A stretch of DNA of 64,000 nt from Paramecium tetraurelia (Eukaryota; Ciliophora; Oligohymenophorea; Peniculida; Parameciidae). The DNA lies in contig NW_001799619.1 of the NCBI RefSeq assembly GCF_000165425.1, forward strand, positions 252,578-316,577, written 5' to 3'. The position numbers were made by a program, and so were the translations under genes. Under the pieces are notes generated by a model. That model was not told the DNA's origin. It did not search any database and saw only the letters and a list, made by a program, of their open reading frames with translations. Positions 12,364 to 25,200 of the stretch are shown here, piece after piece; positions within the stretch are counted from its first letter, which is position 1; each line of letters starts with the position of its first letter.

Positions 12364-14828
12364 ATGTTTTGGAATCATAATTTCTATAGTTATTGCTGTC
12401 ATTCTATCTTTCATCATCTTTATTATCCAGAGTTTGCCAAACTATCATGGAAAGTGGACATCCAAACATATTAAAAATGATGTGAAGTAAAAAATAGTAG
12501 TGGACTCAATCTAGGATATTTAGAGATAAACTATATTGCATTCCCCACATTCATGCAAAATTCTTAAAAGAAGGATATTACTAATTAGGATTTGTACATG
12601 CTTAGGATAGATTTTGGTAATTACATTTAAGAAGGTAATCTGCGAATTTCAATATTCAGAATGACATCATAAGGTAGAATGAGTGAGATCTTTTGATAAA
12701 AAGCTTTCTATTGGGACAAATATATTAGGAATCTAGGATATCTTGAATCATGTAAGAGAATAGTTCAAAAACTCAGTGAAGAAGCAAGAATCCATTTGTA
12801 ATCATATGCTGATGGAATAAATGATGGAGTGAAATCATTATCTATTCTACCTATTGAATTTAAAATATTAGGAGTTTGATTTTAGGATTGGTAAATATAT
12901 GACACCGTTGCATTCATTAAGTTACTGTCCTTAATGAATATAAATCATGTGTTAATGAATTTATGAGAACTAAATTTGAAGAAATATATGGAAGAGAACT
13001 TGTAAATATACTTGGCTCAGTTGGACCAAGTAACTAATTTGATTCACTTGTTACAGAAATCTAAGAAAAAGAATGGATTTAATTTATACAAACCCATAAT
13101 GTGTCATAATAGCAATTTTAGAATCAATAACAGAATATTATTCCAATTATATATTCCCAACTCTAAAGGCTTCAAATTCTTGGGTCATTAGTGGGAATCG
13201 TGCAAAAGTGGGAAGCCTCATTTTGCAAATGATCTACATGTAGATAATAGTCTACCATCTTAATGGTATTAGGCAGAAATATACTATTAGATGGACAACC
13301 AAGAATATAATAATTATATCATAGGTGGAACACTACCTGGATTACCAATTACTCTGAGTGGAATGAGTGGAAGAAGTAAGTATTTGTATTTGGATTTGAA
13401 TACTTTGAATTTTGATGGAAGTGACGTATATGAAGAGGAGATAACTAAAAATGAGAAAGGAAATATATTCTATAAATTCAATAATTAATGGATTCCTATT
13501 CCTTTGTAATAAAACAGTCGAAATTATTAAAATAAAAGGGTAAAAAGATTTAATATCATTTTCATACTCATCATGGTCCAAAATGTTTTACAAAATTGAG
13601 AACGGTAATTTAAAAAATCATAACAGACTTTTTAATTCATTATGATCTATAGTTCATATAGATCATAATGAATCCTTTGATGGGTTAATTAAATTTGCTT
13701 AAGAAAAGGATTTAAAGTAAAGCATGGAACTATTGAAACATATCTGTTATCCTAGCAATGGAATGGTATTCATTATTCATGACAATCATATTGGTTATCT
13801 AGCAACAGGAAGATTAGTAATAAAAGAAGGACATCTAGATGATAATGCATATGTTAAGAAAAACAATAAAGAATGGATTAGATATGTGCCATATAAAGAA
13901 ATCCCTATGATTATTGATCCTGAGAAAGAATACATTGTGGTTGCAAATAATAAATTTATTCCTGATTATGAACTAAGTTGGAATTCACAACCAACAAGTA
14001 GAGCAAGAAGATTAAATGATTTAATTAATCAAAATCGCTATAGGAGAGAAGTTTACTATTACAAATCATATAAAACTTTAATCAGACACTTGATAGTTAA
14101 TACGAAAAATAAATTAATGGAGTTGCTTTATAAATATGATTAAAAACATGATTTATCAAATGAAATTTCAATATTAGAAAATTGGACATATATGGGAATA
14201 AGATTCCTAAGGTGCCTTATTATATGGATTATTTGAATATTTTTATTCACACGAATTTCATCCTTAATTAGAGTTAGCTGTAATCAATGAATGGATTAAT
14301 TCTTAAATTTTTGATTCATTCCATTTTAATAATCTGATTGATGTGTACCATGCAAACCCTAGTGACCAAATTTTGAATTAGCCATTATTGCAGTGGTTCA
14401 GCTCAAGATAAATGTGCTAAAAACTTGGTTGAGGCTTTAACATAAGCCATGTAATATGTACAGAAAAAATTTGGAAATCAGCCTACTGATTGGAAATGGG
14501 GATCATTACATAATTAATTGTTCCCTCAAGCACTTTCAGATACACCTTACGGATTTATTTTTGAAAGAAAGATACCTTATCACACAAACAGAAGATCTGT
14601 GGCAGTGTCATAATATGAATTAGATGGATCTTTTAATGGTAAAACAGGATTAAATTATAAATAAATTATATCTATGGATTCTGAGGAATCACTTTATTTG
14701 TAATTGATACAGGAATAAAAGGCAATCCCTTTATTAAATTTTACACTAATCAAATGAATATTTGGAAATAAAAAAAGTATGTCAATAGAACAGATTACAA
14801 ATTATTATTTATTATATATCCAAATTGA
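12364..14828 (+). pseudogene. penicillin amidase / acylase family (Ntn hydrolase) pseudogene
   Basis: Family blocks appear in the right order but in changing frames: an N-terminal membrane anchor (ISIVIAVILSFIIFII), RDKLYCIPHIHA, FVHAQDRFWQLHLRR, GRMSEIF, KASNSWVISG with the expected autocatalytic serine, PHFANDLHVDN, THHGP, PSNGMVFIIHDNHIGY, GIKGNPF and FYTNQMNIW. One 28-nt intron (12487-12514) and a 25-nt intron ending CAG (from about 12636) are recognisable. At least two in-frame TGAs (after EIF and after EFKILGV) and five or more one-base shifts separate the blocks, including one directly after the nucleophile region. Intact enzymes hydrolyse amides of acyl side chains or homoserine lactones. 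So many breaks make a dead gene more likely than sequencing error. Confidence 0.75.
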
Positions 14829-14887
14829 GTTAAATCGAGAAATATATATATATAGTTTGATGTAAATAATAATATATGAATATTACT

Positions 14888-16740
14888 TCACTCTTTTTTC
14901 TCTCCTTATTATGCTACTTATCTCTCAGCCTTTTTCTCAGCCTTCTTCTTTTCAGCTTCTAATTTCTTTTATTATTTTTTGCTTTCTGGATTTGGTTGTT
15001 CTTATTACTTTTATTATTTTGGTTATTCTTATTATTATTATTGCTATTATTCTTTCTTTTATTCATCTACAGTTCCAGTTTGAACTGATTTCAAATCTAA
15101 TTTGGTTTAAATACTGGCTGCTTTAGTTTTACCATCTGGAATATAAATCAATTCATATTTATCTCCAACAATTTTATCTATTCTGAAAAAGCCTCTTCTC
15201 TCAAATTACAATACGGATCCTACATAATATTTTATATTTTACCAACTTAGAGTGTCTTAATTCCAGCATCGGCCAATGCTTCAGTAACGTATTTACTATT
15301 TGAATTGTAATAGTCATCAAATTCGTGATGTTCTTCAATAGTTTTAACTTTAATGAGATGATCATATTCAACCAAATCTACATTGACAATAGGAGTATCC
15401 TTAGCAAGCCAAGTATATTTATTGGTTGTTTTGAAATCCTTATCATCTGGCAAGTTCTCACCAGTCAATAAGATTTAACCATCAACCTCCTTTTTGTCTG
15501 TTATTTTAACATTTCCCCACTTCATTAAAGTGATTTTCTCATCTGGCACATGATCTCTTAAGCATCCTAAGCTTCTAAGTATAATTGGCTACTTCTGAAT
15601 AAAGGTCTTGTGCCTAATTCAATCGTTTTTAGGATGTTAAGGCACAGTGACTACTTCAATACCTTAATCTCCATAATCTGAAATAGTCAAAATAGCAATT
15701 CCTTCCTTTCCTACAGCTGTATATCTTGGAGCAATGGGATCAATCTTTGTGAAATTGATAGCCCAAAGCTTATCCCAAGTTTGAAGATTGGCATTCTTTG
15801 ATGGTCCTTATTCCAACATAAAATCATGTAAGGCTTCAACTGTGATTCCTCTTCTTATGATACCTCTAAGAGTTGGGAAACGAGGATCCTACCATCCTTC
15901 TACAACCTCTTAATCTACAAATTCTTAAAGTTTTCTCTTGCTCAAACAAGTATTAACGAAGTTCAATCTTGAAAATTCATAAATCTCAACTGGTCTTAAT
16001 TCCAATGCTTATTATACCCATTGATATTATGTAATTCTATCAGAGTATTCATTTGTTCTCATTGCATGAGTAACTCCTTCAACACTATCCAAAATTGGGC
16101 ATACAAAATCATAAGTTGGGTACGCCTCATATTTAGTACCTGTTCTATGATGTGGTGTTTAATTTGTTCTGTAGAGAACTGGATCTCTCATGCATTTATT
16201 TAAAGCCTTCATGTCAATTTTAGCTCTCAAACAGTAATCAAAAGTCTTTCCAGCTAACACTTAATCAAATATCTCTAGATTCTCTTCGACAGATTCATTT
16301 CTATTAACACTCTCAATTCCATCAAATCTTTCCTTCTTCATAGTTTCTTTATCTGTATTGTCACAATAAGCCAATCCTCTCTTAATTAAGAATCTTGCTT
16401 TTTCTTCTGCAAGGTCGAAGTAATCACTTGAATGTGACAAGTTTGCCCACTCGATTTAAAGAGTTTTCAAGTCTTCTAAGATGGCCTCTTGATATTCAGC
16501 CTTCTCTTTCGATGGATTTGTATCATCAAAACGCACCAACATTTTGCCTTCATACATTTTGGAATATCTATAATTCAGTACTGATGCTTTAATATGACCA
16601 ATATGTAAATAACCAGATGGCTCAGGTGGAAATCTTGTACAAACCTATCCTAAAATTAAGAGATAAAAAAGATAACTACCTTTGATTGCTCCTTTCAATA
16701 CATCATATTGTGCTTATCCTTATTGCTTGCCTTGTTTCAT
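14888..16740 (-). CDS. glutamyl-tRNA synthetase (cytosolic class Ib), two compensating frameshifts
   Basis: Charges tRNA-Glu with glutamate. The start MKQGKQQGQAQYDVL lies 16 codons before a 30-nt intron (16650-16679); then [14 protein letters not shown] gives the HIGH motif at residues 36-39, LVRFDDTNP binds glutamate/ATP, and [15 protein letters not shown] is the KMSKS equivalent typical of eukaryotic/archaeal GluRS. GIIRRG and the beta-barrel anticodon domain follow. A second intron is at 15220-15242. The C-terminus is a K/Q/E-rich tail. Within the barrel the frame shifts near 15626-15630 and shifts back near 15549-15553; the family match ([18 protein letters not shown]) sits in the shifted frame. 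The lack of a GST-like N-terminal domain is notable. Confidence 0.85.
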
Positions 16741-16816
16741 CTCAAAATTTTTAAAAATAAATTTAAATAAAATTCATAAGTATTTCTTTCATAATTTAAA
16801 CACATGTATTAATTAA

Positions 16817-17085
16817 TCATCTTATTAACAACACATAAGCACCCATAATAAAACATAAGCCTGATACTAGTGGCGATAATCTATCCTAAATATTATGATA
16901 TTTTTCATATACTCCAATGACAGCGCTTCTTCTAAAGAATCCCCTAAATCCATGTCTATGTGAATTTATTAAATCAGGTTTCATCTGTCTGATATAAGTT
17001 GAAGTGCAAATAACAAGCAATAAAATCACTATCATTGTTGAGAAGTTGAAAATTCCAAACTAATTATCATGCATTAAATTACCAT
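16817..17085 (-). CDS. Kish / TMEM167 homolog
   Basis: A protein of about 72 residues matching the early-secretory-pathway membrane protein Kish (TMEM167). After splicing it reads MFGIFNFSTMIVILLLVIC, TSTYIRQMKPDL, GFRGFFRRSAVIG, DRLSPLVSGLCF and ends VLLIR, with two hydrophobic helices flanking a basic loop as in human TMEM167A. The first intron (17060-17082) begins immediately after the start ATG, and the second (16886-16912, 27 nt) is a 3n intron without TGA whose removal restores the conserved IG-DRLSP junction. Length agrees with the family. It acts in Golgi/secretory transport by analogy. It sits tail to head between the TMP gene and GluRS. Confidence 0.85.
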
Positions 17086-17242
17086 GCTTTTCTTTGATTC
17101 TCTGCTTATTTAATTATAATTTATATAATATGATCATAAAATACTGTTGATTAGATTGTCTAATAGTACATGATGTGCAAACGAATAAGTGAGTATAATA
17201 CAATCTTGAATTAGTTGATACAATTATAGATTTATTTCATAA

Positions 17243-18443
17243 TCATTAAAATTCATCTCCTCTTCTTTTGATGTAATGTTTAAGTTCCTTAACATTCTCT
17301 AAACACAACGATAGAATCCTTTGAATAGTTTCCCTTTCTCTCTAGCTATTAAATAATAAAAATTCCAATTACTTTTCTTATAACTTGAATTGATAGACAT
17401 TGTCTTCCTACTCACATTCAACTGCCCTGTCTCCTCTTTGCTTTAGTTTATTGTCCTATTTTTAGACAGCTTCGTCTCTATCCATGGTTAATACTTTGAT
17501 TTAGGCTTCCAACACATTTACATCTGAATCTAATTCCTCTATAATTGCATTAACATCCCTTAGATCTTGATTTAAGTTTTTGTATAATCTTTAGAAGTAT
17601 GCCTCTCTGATATCATCCACTGATCTTAATAGACTTCTGGCTATATCAATATAGTTTTCCAGATCATTGCAGGTCTCTACTAATTATCTTACAGTTTCCT
17701 CGTGCTTAGAAATTTGCCCTGTTTTCAACTATTCCATCACTGCAAACAATGAACTATAGCCTTGTAAATGTTTGAAATCGCCTTGGGATAGAGATCAAAG
17801 AATACCTGCTTTGAGACTTGCATAGCCTAATAAATTAGTAACTTTATCAACATCATCTTCTTGGAGTTGAATAAACGCTGTCTCTCCTTTGTCGTTTTCA
17901 TACAAAGCAGACTCGAATATCTCTCTCACTGCAACAACGGCAGATATGGCAGTTTAATGTTCTCTTTGATATACATGTATGTACTTACTCAAGTCTAGAA
18001 TCGAAGATGCACTTTTGTTTCTCTCTATTCTATTAGATCTCGTCTATTCTATTAAGTAACATAGTCTTTTCCTTCTTCTTGTTTTGAAGAGTGTTGACCT
18101 TTTTGGTTTTGTCGGGTATTTTATCATCCAAGGCCTATTACATATCCATGATACGAGCTTTCAATAAGGCTGCATAGTTATCAAAATCTCCGAGATCTTT
18201 AGTGCATTTGGATGAGAATGCCTTATGTTTTTCATCGATATTAAGGAATTCTGTTTCGTAAGACAATGCTTAATCTCTCAAAATTTGGAAGACTCTATCT
18301 AATGGCTCTTTGCTTCTCACAGCAATTTAGACTGTATCCAAGAACGTTTTGCCTAATTAAGTTTGCTCTAATTTAGTAATTTCCTCTTCAAATTTAAGTT
18401 CGATATTTACACTCAGACCTAAAAGTAGAAATAATATTAGCAT
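17243..18443 (-). CDS. trichocyst matrix protein (TMP)-like precursor
   Basis: Starts with a signal peptide (MLILFLLLGLSVNIELK), then about 350 residues of heptad-like, acidic, alpha-helical sequence with Paramecium TMP style: RSKEPLDRVFQIL, AISAVVAVREIFESALYEND, LQGYSSLFAVMEQLKTG and SLLRSVDDIREAYFQRL. TMPs are cleaved secretory proteins that crystallise into the trichocyst core. A 31-nt intron with a GTT donor is at 18030-18060. One in-frame TGA occurs in the segment 17782-17805; that segment is a possible 24-nt GTA...AAG intron that would remove it and keep the frame. Start codon lies 25 nt from the divergent gene's start. The family call rests on composition and pattern rather than a single motif. 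Confidence 0.65.
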
Positions 18444-18468
18444 GTTAATCGTTTTTATTTATATAATA

Positions 18469-19236
18469 ATGTTAATATTTATTTAATTGATAGCAGGAGT
18501 AGTTTCAAATGAAAAAGTAATCACATAACAAGTGGCATTACAAATGGCGTCACTAAGTTTAGTGGGAACAGACTCATCACCAGCCTTTTTGGAATTTATA
18601 AGTCTTCCTCATTCAACATCTCGCATAACAATAGATCGAGCTGTGAAATGGACATTCAATGAGGACATAGTATTATCTATATCACCTTTGGAATTCTATA
18701 CATCTGCAGAGAAGGCCTCCTTTCATTCATTGAGAATCCAAGGTAACTTTTACTATAAAAACCAACCATAATGGATGCTTTGGTGGTAAGAAAACTATTG
18801 GTAATAGCCAGTAGATTGGAGTGATAACTCAATATCCACATGTGGAGGTATCAGTATGTTGGGTGGTTATGGTAAATTTGCAGGAGGGGAGGTTCAGAAA
18901 ACCTTTGTTGAATTGCCTCAACACAGTAAAGTTAGGATTGTAGCCAATTATCATTTTATAGATGGGTGGGGAGGAGAAACAGGGTTCTTAAGAGCCAGTA
19001 TAGGTAGAATGGATGGAATGGAATATGTTTGGACTGAGAAATACGATTATTCTAAAGTCAAGAATGGCATTTCTGTGTGTGGCAGTAGATATCCTGAAGG
19101 AAAGTTGACTTCAGTAATTGATGTTTCATTTCCGCATACAAAGGATACTATTAAGTTGGGATTTGGAAGCACCTTAGACAATGATCCACTTGAGAATTCA
19201 TTCGGAATATCGAATTTGTAGATTTACCTGATCTGA
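18469..19236 (+). CDS. secreted or surface protein, ciliate-specific beta domain
   Basis: An intronless frame with hydrophobic start (MLIFIQLIAGVVS) as probable signal peptide. An upstream ATG at 18442 is in frame and would lengthen the hydrophobic stretch, but it would overlap the divergent TMP start codon. The body contains paired aromatic blocks (QWMLWWQENYW, VDWSDNSISTCGG) and a region GGYGKFAGGEVQKTF...LPQHSKVRIVANYHFIDGW...CGSRYPEG that I associate with ciliate cell-surface proteins carrying a galactose-binding-like fold. No transmembrane helix follows. Function unknown; extracellular or luminal location is inferred from the leader. Confidence 0.6.
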
Positions 19237-19275
19237 TCTGATAATTAATTTATTTATTTTGTGACATTTTCACAA

Positions 19276-19989
19276 ATGATAATTAGAAGATGTTCAATTT
19301 CTAATTCTACATCTCAAAGATCATAGTCTTAAAAGTAATAACTCAGTAAATAGTATTGTAGAATGTCAGAAAATGAATAATGCAGTAGTAATTCTCACTT
19401 CTCAACATGCTGTAGCAATACTTCTTCAGAAAACGACGAGGTCGATGATCCTTTGAATTATGCTTCCTTTAAAGATTTCCAAGTGGTCTTGCCACTCTTG
19501 ATTAATGGTGTCAGAATACAGAAGGTGACTTGGGATCTCTTCTCTGCTCCACCAAATTTATATTCTCAATGGAAGGCCCATTGCTATTGGACTGTTGGCT
19601 ATACATATGAGATAACAATGAAAAAAATGAAACAAAGCAATAAAATACGATATAGATTAACTGTTAATGCTTGGTGTTCTTTAAATAGCAAATCGTGGGT
19701 TAAAAATAAATGGGATCGCTTGTTGGAACATGAGACTGGACATTATCTCATTGGGTGTTTGTGTGCTTTGGAATTCAAAGCGAGGTAAAGTGGTCAAATC
19801 TATTGTAGAGCTGACCAAACTAAATTTACTAGGAACTATCGCCTTGAATCTACATAAATCTTCTAAGATACTTTCTAGGAGTATCTCTCCCTGGAAAGAA
19901 GGTACGACGAAGAGACCAATCACAGTCAAAATATTAGCAGATAAAAGGAGTGGAATGAATTCATCATTAAGGAATTACAAAAATACTGA
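19276..19989 (+). CDS. putative zinc metalloprotease, DUF922-like
   Basis: The centre reads SWVKNKWDRLLEHETGHYLIG, containing HExxH (HETGH), preceded by tryptophan-rich strands and VNAWCSLNSKSWVK. This spacing is that of the DUF922 family of predicted Zn-dependent proteases, mostly bacterial. The N-terminal 60 residues are serine/glutamine/cysteine-rich low complexity, and an internal ATG (MSENEQ, 19363) may be the true start. The C-terminus is charged and helical. There is no intron and no signal peptide. The two histidines and the glutamate of the active site are present, so it may be active. A bacterial origin is possible but unproven. Confidence 0.6.
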
Positions 19990-20024
19990 TTTTATTATTA
20001 TTAATAATATATCTACAAATATTA

Positions 20025-21287
<1,263 letters not shown>

Positions 21288-22073
21288 GTATAATAGTTTT
21301 TAATTTAAGTCACTACTTGGTTATTATTAATTTGTTTAATCGAAAATGTCTCTTATTATCTTATCTAATATTGTGAAATATTAGTATACAGATATGCATC
21401 TTTTTTTAAATTTCTCAAAATATAGAATAAATGTTAATTTAATTATATTACTTTCCAATTTATTTTATGAATATAATTTTTCACAATATGATATTTTAAA
21501 ACCTTCTTTATCTTGGTTATTTACTACTCTTCTAAATTATTATTTATGTAATTTTATTTTTATAATAATATGATTAATATATAATCTTTGAAATTTAATT
21601 TATTTGATTTGGAGATATCTTATTATTTTTCTCTTTTTATTTCTACTAGTAGTTTTCTTAATATCATTTCTTCTACCTCTATTTATAAATGTATCAATAA
21701 ATATTTTCTAACCACTTATTTTTTGAAAATTTTATTTTCTATAAATGATCTTAGTTTCCCTACAATATTATTCATCATAAATGAGTTTCAATTGATATCA
21801 CCCCTCAATCTATTGTTTTAGTATCATATTTTAATAACCTTAATTTTTTATAAAAAATTGATTTTTTTAGCTATTCTAAAATATGGTTAAGATTATTAAT
21901 AAATTCATGCTCTAGTTTTTCTCTAATTCATTTTTTATTAGATATTAACCTGATTGTATCATAGTTATTTTAAACTATTCCAATATAAATATAATGCTCC
22001 TTATTATTATGATTATTCATAAATATGTTAAAGAGGTGTATAAATTGTGATCATTAAGTAATACATCATCAGT
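21288..22073. other. AT-rich spacer, possible small ORF on minus strand
   Basis: This is roughly 790 bases between the kinase gene and the tRNA. The only feature is a TGA-free frame on the minus strand from 21778 down to 21270, starting MMNNIVGKLRSFIENK, lysine- and isoleucine-rich and overlapping the end of the kinase gene. In DNA this AT-rich, with only one stop codon, such a frame can arise by chance. I see no splice-supported gene. Confidence 0.35.
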
Positions 22074-22144
22074 GGCTTGTTAGTATATCGGTAGTACGCT
22101 TGCTTTGGGTGCAAGTAGGTCGGGTTCAATTCCCGAACGAGCCC
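22074..22144 (+). tRNA. tRNA-Pro (anticodon TGG)
   Basis: A complete cloverleaf. The acceptor stem GGCTTGT pairs with ACGAGCC, including one G-T pair. The anticodon stem CTTGC/GCAAG encloses loop TTTGGGT with anticodon TGG, reading CCA (proline). The T arm contains GGTTCAATTCC, which is also the internal B box. The yeast tRNA-Pro(TGG) has the same anticodon loop. There is no intron and the CCA tail is not encoded. A run of six T follows at 22148-22153. Confidence 0.93.
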
Positions 22145-22147
22145 AAC

Positions 22148-22153
22148 TTTTTT
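22148..22153 (+). terminator. RNA polymerase III terminator of tRNA-Pro
   Basis: Six T residues begin four bases after the discriminator base of the tRNA, the usual pol III stop signal. Confidence 0.75.
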
Positions 22154-22244
22154 ATTACTTATTTAGTAACAGATTTGATCAGAATTAATAGAATAGACTA
22201 ATTCTTTAATAATTATATATTTGATTGAAATAATAAAAAAGATA

Positions 22245-25200
22245 ATGAACAAGTTAATCCTCAATATTTAGTTCTCCCAGTAGGTCAAGTTCAAAATTGC
22301 TTTTGATGCTTCAAATTAGAAGACATTTGAATAATTAAAGCAAATCTGTGTGCAAAGATTAGAATCCTTCCATAAGGTAATCATAATATTTAAATTAGAT
22401 ATCCCCTGATAATGTTAAGGATACACTGCCAAACACATTTGATCCCTCATAATATCATCTAACAGATTAAACAAATTTTATCCTCAGCGATTAAGATGTA
22501 GTTGAAGATTTATGTTCGAACAATGAATTAATACATCTTGTGTTCAATTAATCTTTATCAGCCTCAATTTTGGATCCACTTAAAATGTCTAGTTCATTAG
22601 GGACTCAACTGAATACTCAATCAACCTTATAACCATAATAACAATAGCAAGTTTCTTCAATACCTCCTCCCCAACAGATTTAACCCCCTCCCCAACAGAT
22701 TTCACCCCCTCCTTAGTAATAATAAGTTCCAAACCCTGTATAACCTCAAATTAAGCCTTAGTAAATAGATGATGGCATGTTGGATGAAATTGGAAAGAGT
22801 GAACTTAAAAGGAAATTCTATTTAGATACATCAAAGTGGAATTTAGTTTAATAAATCCAAAGTGATATAGAGATTAGCATTAAATTTTTATAAGCAGAAA
22901 ACTAGACTACTTAATACAACATTGGATGTTCATTAGAAGACACTCTATACAATTTATCAATAAAGATTTGCAATTAACTCTAAATACCCTAAGAATAAAA
23001 TCATGCTGTTTTGTATAACTTAAGCGGATTGCCTTTGGTTAGCAATTTGAATTAGCTTCATCAAAAGACTGTAGAGGATACGATCAACAAACTTTAAAGC
23101 AAAGTCTTCTATGCCATAATCACTAAATGTTCAGCAGGAGATAAGTCTTTTCCTAAAATTGATTCTGATGAAGGAAAGGATCAGATCTTCATTATTCATC
23201 AAGGACCCAAAGTCATTAAGGTGGATATTGAAAACACAACTGTAATACAATTAAAATAAAAAATATACCATAAACTCAATATACCAACAAATGTCCAGAC
23301 TTTAAATTACGGAGGCAAATTATTAACAGATTCTTTACTCCTTAAGGATTACAATGTATAGAATAATTCAAATTTGAATCTTACATTTAAATTAAACCAA
23401 TTGGTTAGCCATGCTGATAGTTACAATTATAACTTCTATATGCCTTGGCTTAGCCATTTTGTAAAGTAGAGTGACGAGGGAATTAGACAATTTAGATGCA
23501 ATATGCTCGTTCTATTTGCAAAGGAAGATCACCTCAAGTGGTCTCATGCCATTAGATAATACTCAAATAATAACACTCCTCTTACTTTGGCATCTGTATC
23601 TTTGATCAGAAAATATAGACTTAATTAGAATGCTCGTATAGCTTTTGAAGAAGGGTTTCTTAGATTGTTTTTTGATTTGATTATCTAAAGTCCATAAGTA
23701 CCTGCTGCATTTGAAATTGGCTCAACCTTTGAGTATACAAGATAATGGATTCAATTTCTACATTCAGAAACTGCTAAGTACAAGGAAGCTGACATTAAAT
23801 TGATCGAATACTATAGGAATCTTGAATATACTTGTTAGGTCACTTTAAGTCCCATAGAAACTCCGGCTTTTCTATCCTTAAGTAAAGATGATGATATAAC
23901 AGCCTACTAAATAGTCGATTACAATATCCTAAAAGAAAAATAAGAAACACAAGAAAAGCATTCTAATGGCAAATTATTTTCAGAATTGAGTTTAATTTAG
24001 GATCCTAGATTAGAGGAACAGTTCAAGATAATCAAATTCTTAGAAAAGGAAGATCTCATATGGTTACCTCAAACAGATTTTAAAGACGGCAGAGATCTTA
24101 ATTCAATACCTGCAGAATGGCATAAGAATGAAGATTTAAAAATCAATGTTCTAAAGATTTATAGTTCAGTCGAATTGAAATAACACCCCACTGCTCCTGT
24201 TCTCACTAAGAACTCTTAAAAACATTTAGTCATCTACACATCCATGAACAAAGATGTAGCCAAACCTGTTAATTTGTTTGATCCAATTAGTGGCATTGAA
24301 TAACCTGAAAATCCAGATCAAATTGCCTATAATTAGGTCTTACCAAATGCAAAGATTGCTCCTGGAAAAGTTGATGATGATGATGATGAGGATTCTTCAA
24401 TTTAATTGGTAACTCAAATAACTGTTGAGCCAGAGGAAGCTATTATTGTATTAATTGATATTTCTGGTTCCATGGAAGAGGAATTCTATAACAGTGAGGA
24501 TCTGACAAGATTGGGTGTAGTTAAAGCTTTCTTCAATGCTTTTGCAGACAGAACAATGGCATACAATCTCAAAAATGTCATCTCTCTAGCTTATTTTGAT
24601 GATCGATACATTTTGAAATGCGGCTATACTGAACTTTTCATGTAATTTAAGGATTTGGTAAATAAGGCTAAACCTTAAGGTATGACAGCTTTATATGTGG
24701 CTCTCAAGAATGCTATTGATTCTCTTTTATAATTTAAAAAGAAATATCCAAATTGTATATTGAGAATTATTGCACTCACTGATGGGGAAGATAATAAAGG
24801 AAGATATAGTCCTGAATTTATTGCACAAACAATTCTTCAAAATTAAATCATCCTTGATTCTTTTGTTGTCTATGATAAATGTGATGGCTTAAAATAAATC
24901 ACCAAGGCTGCAGGTGGACAGTGTTTCTGCCCTAAAACTATATAAGAGGGTTTGAAATTATTTGAATATGAAACCATCTTATCAGCTAAAATAAGGAAAT
25001 AATCAGAATCATTAACACCAGCCAAGGTAACTGCAATTTTCCAATAAGATCCAAAAACGATCTAATTTGATGTTTAACCAAGAGAATTCGAGTTACCTTT
25101 AGAATTAAAAAAACAATCTATTAACCCAAAATAATTGGTTAGTAAAATTAGTTCTGATTCATAATAACTTAATTTAATTGCTCCTCACAATTATCTCAAA

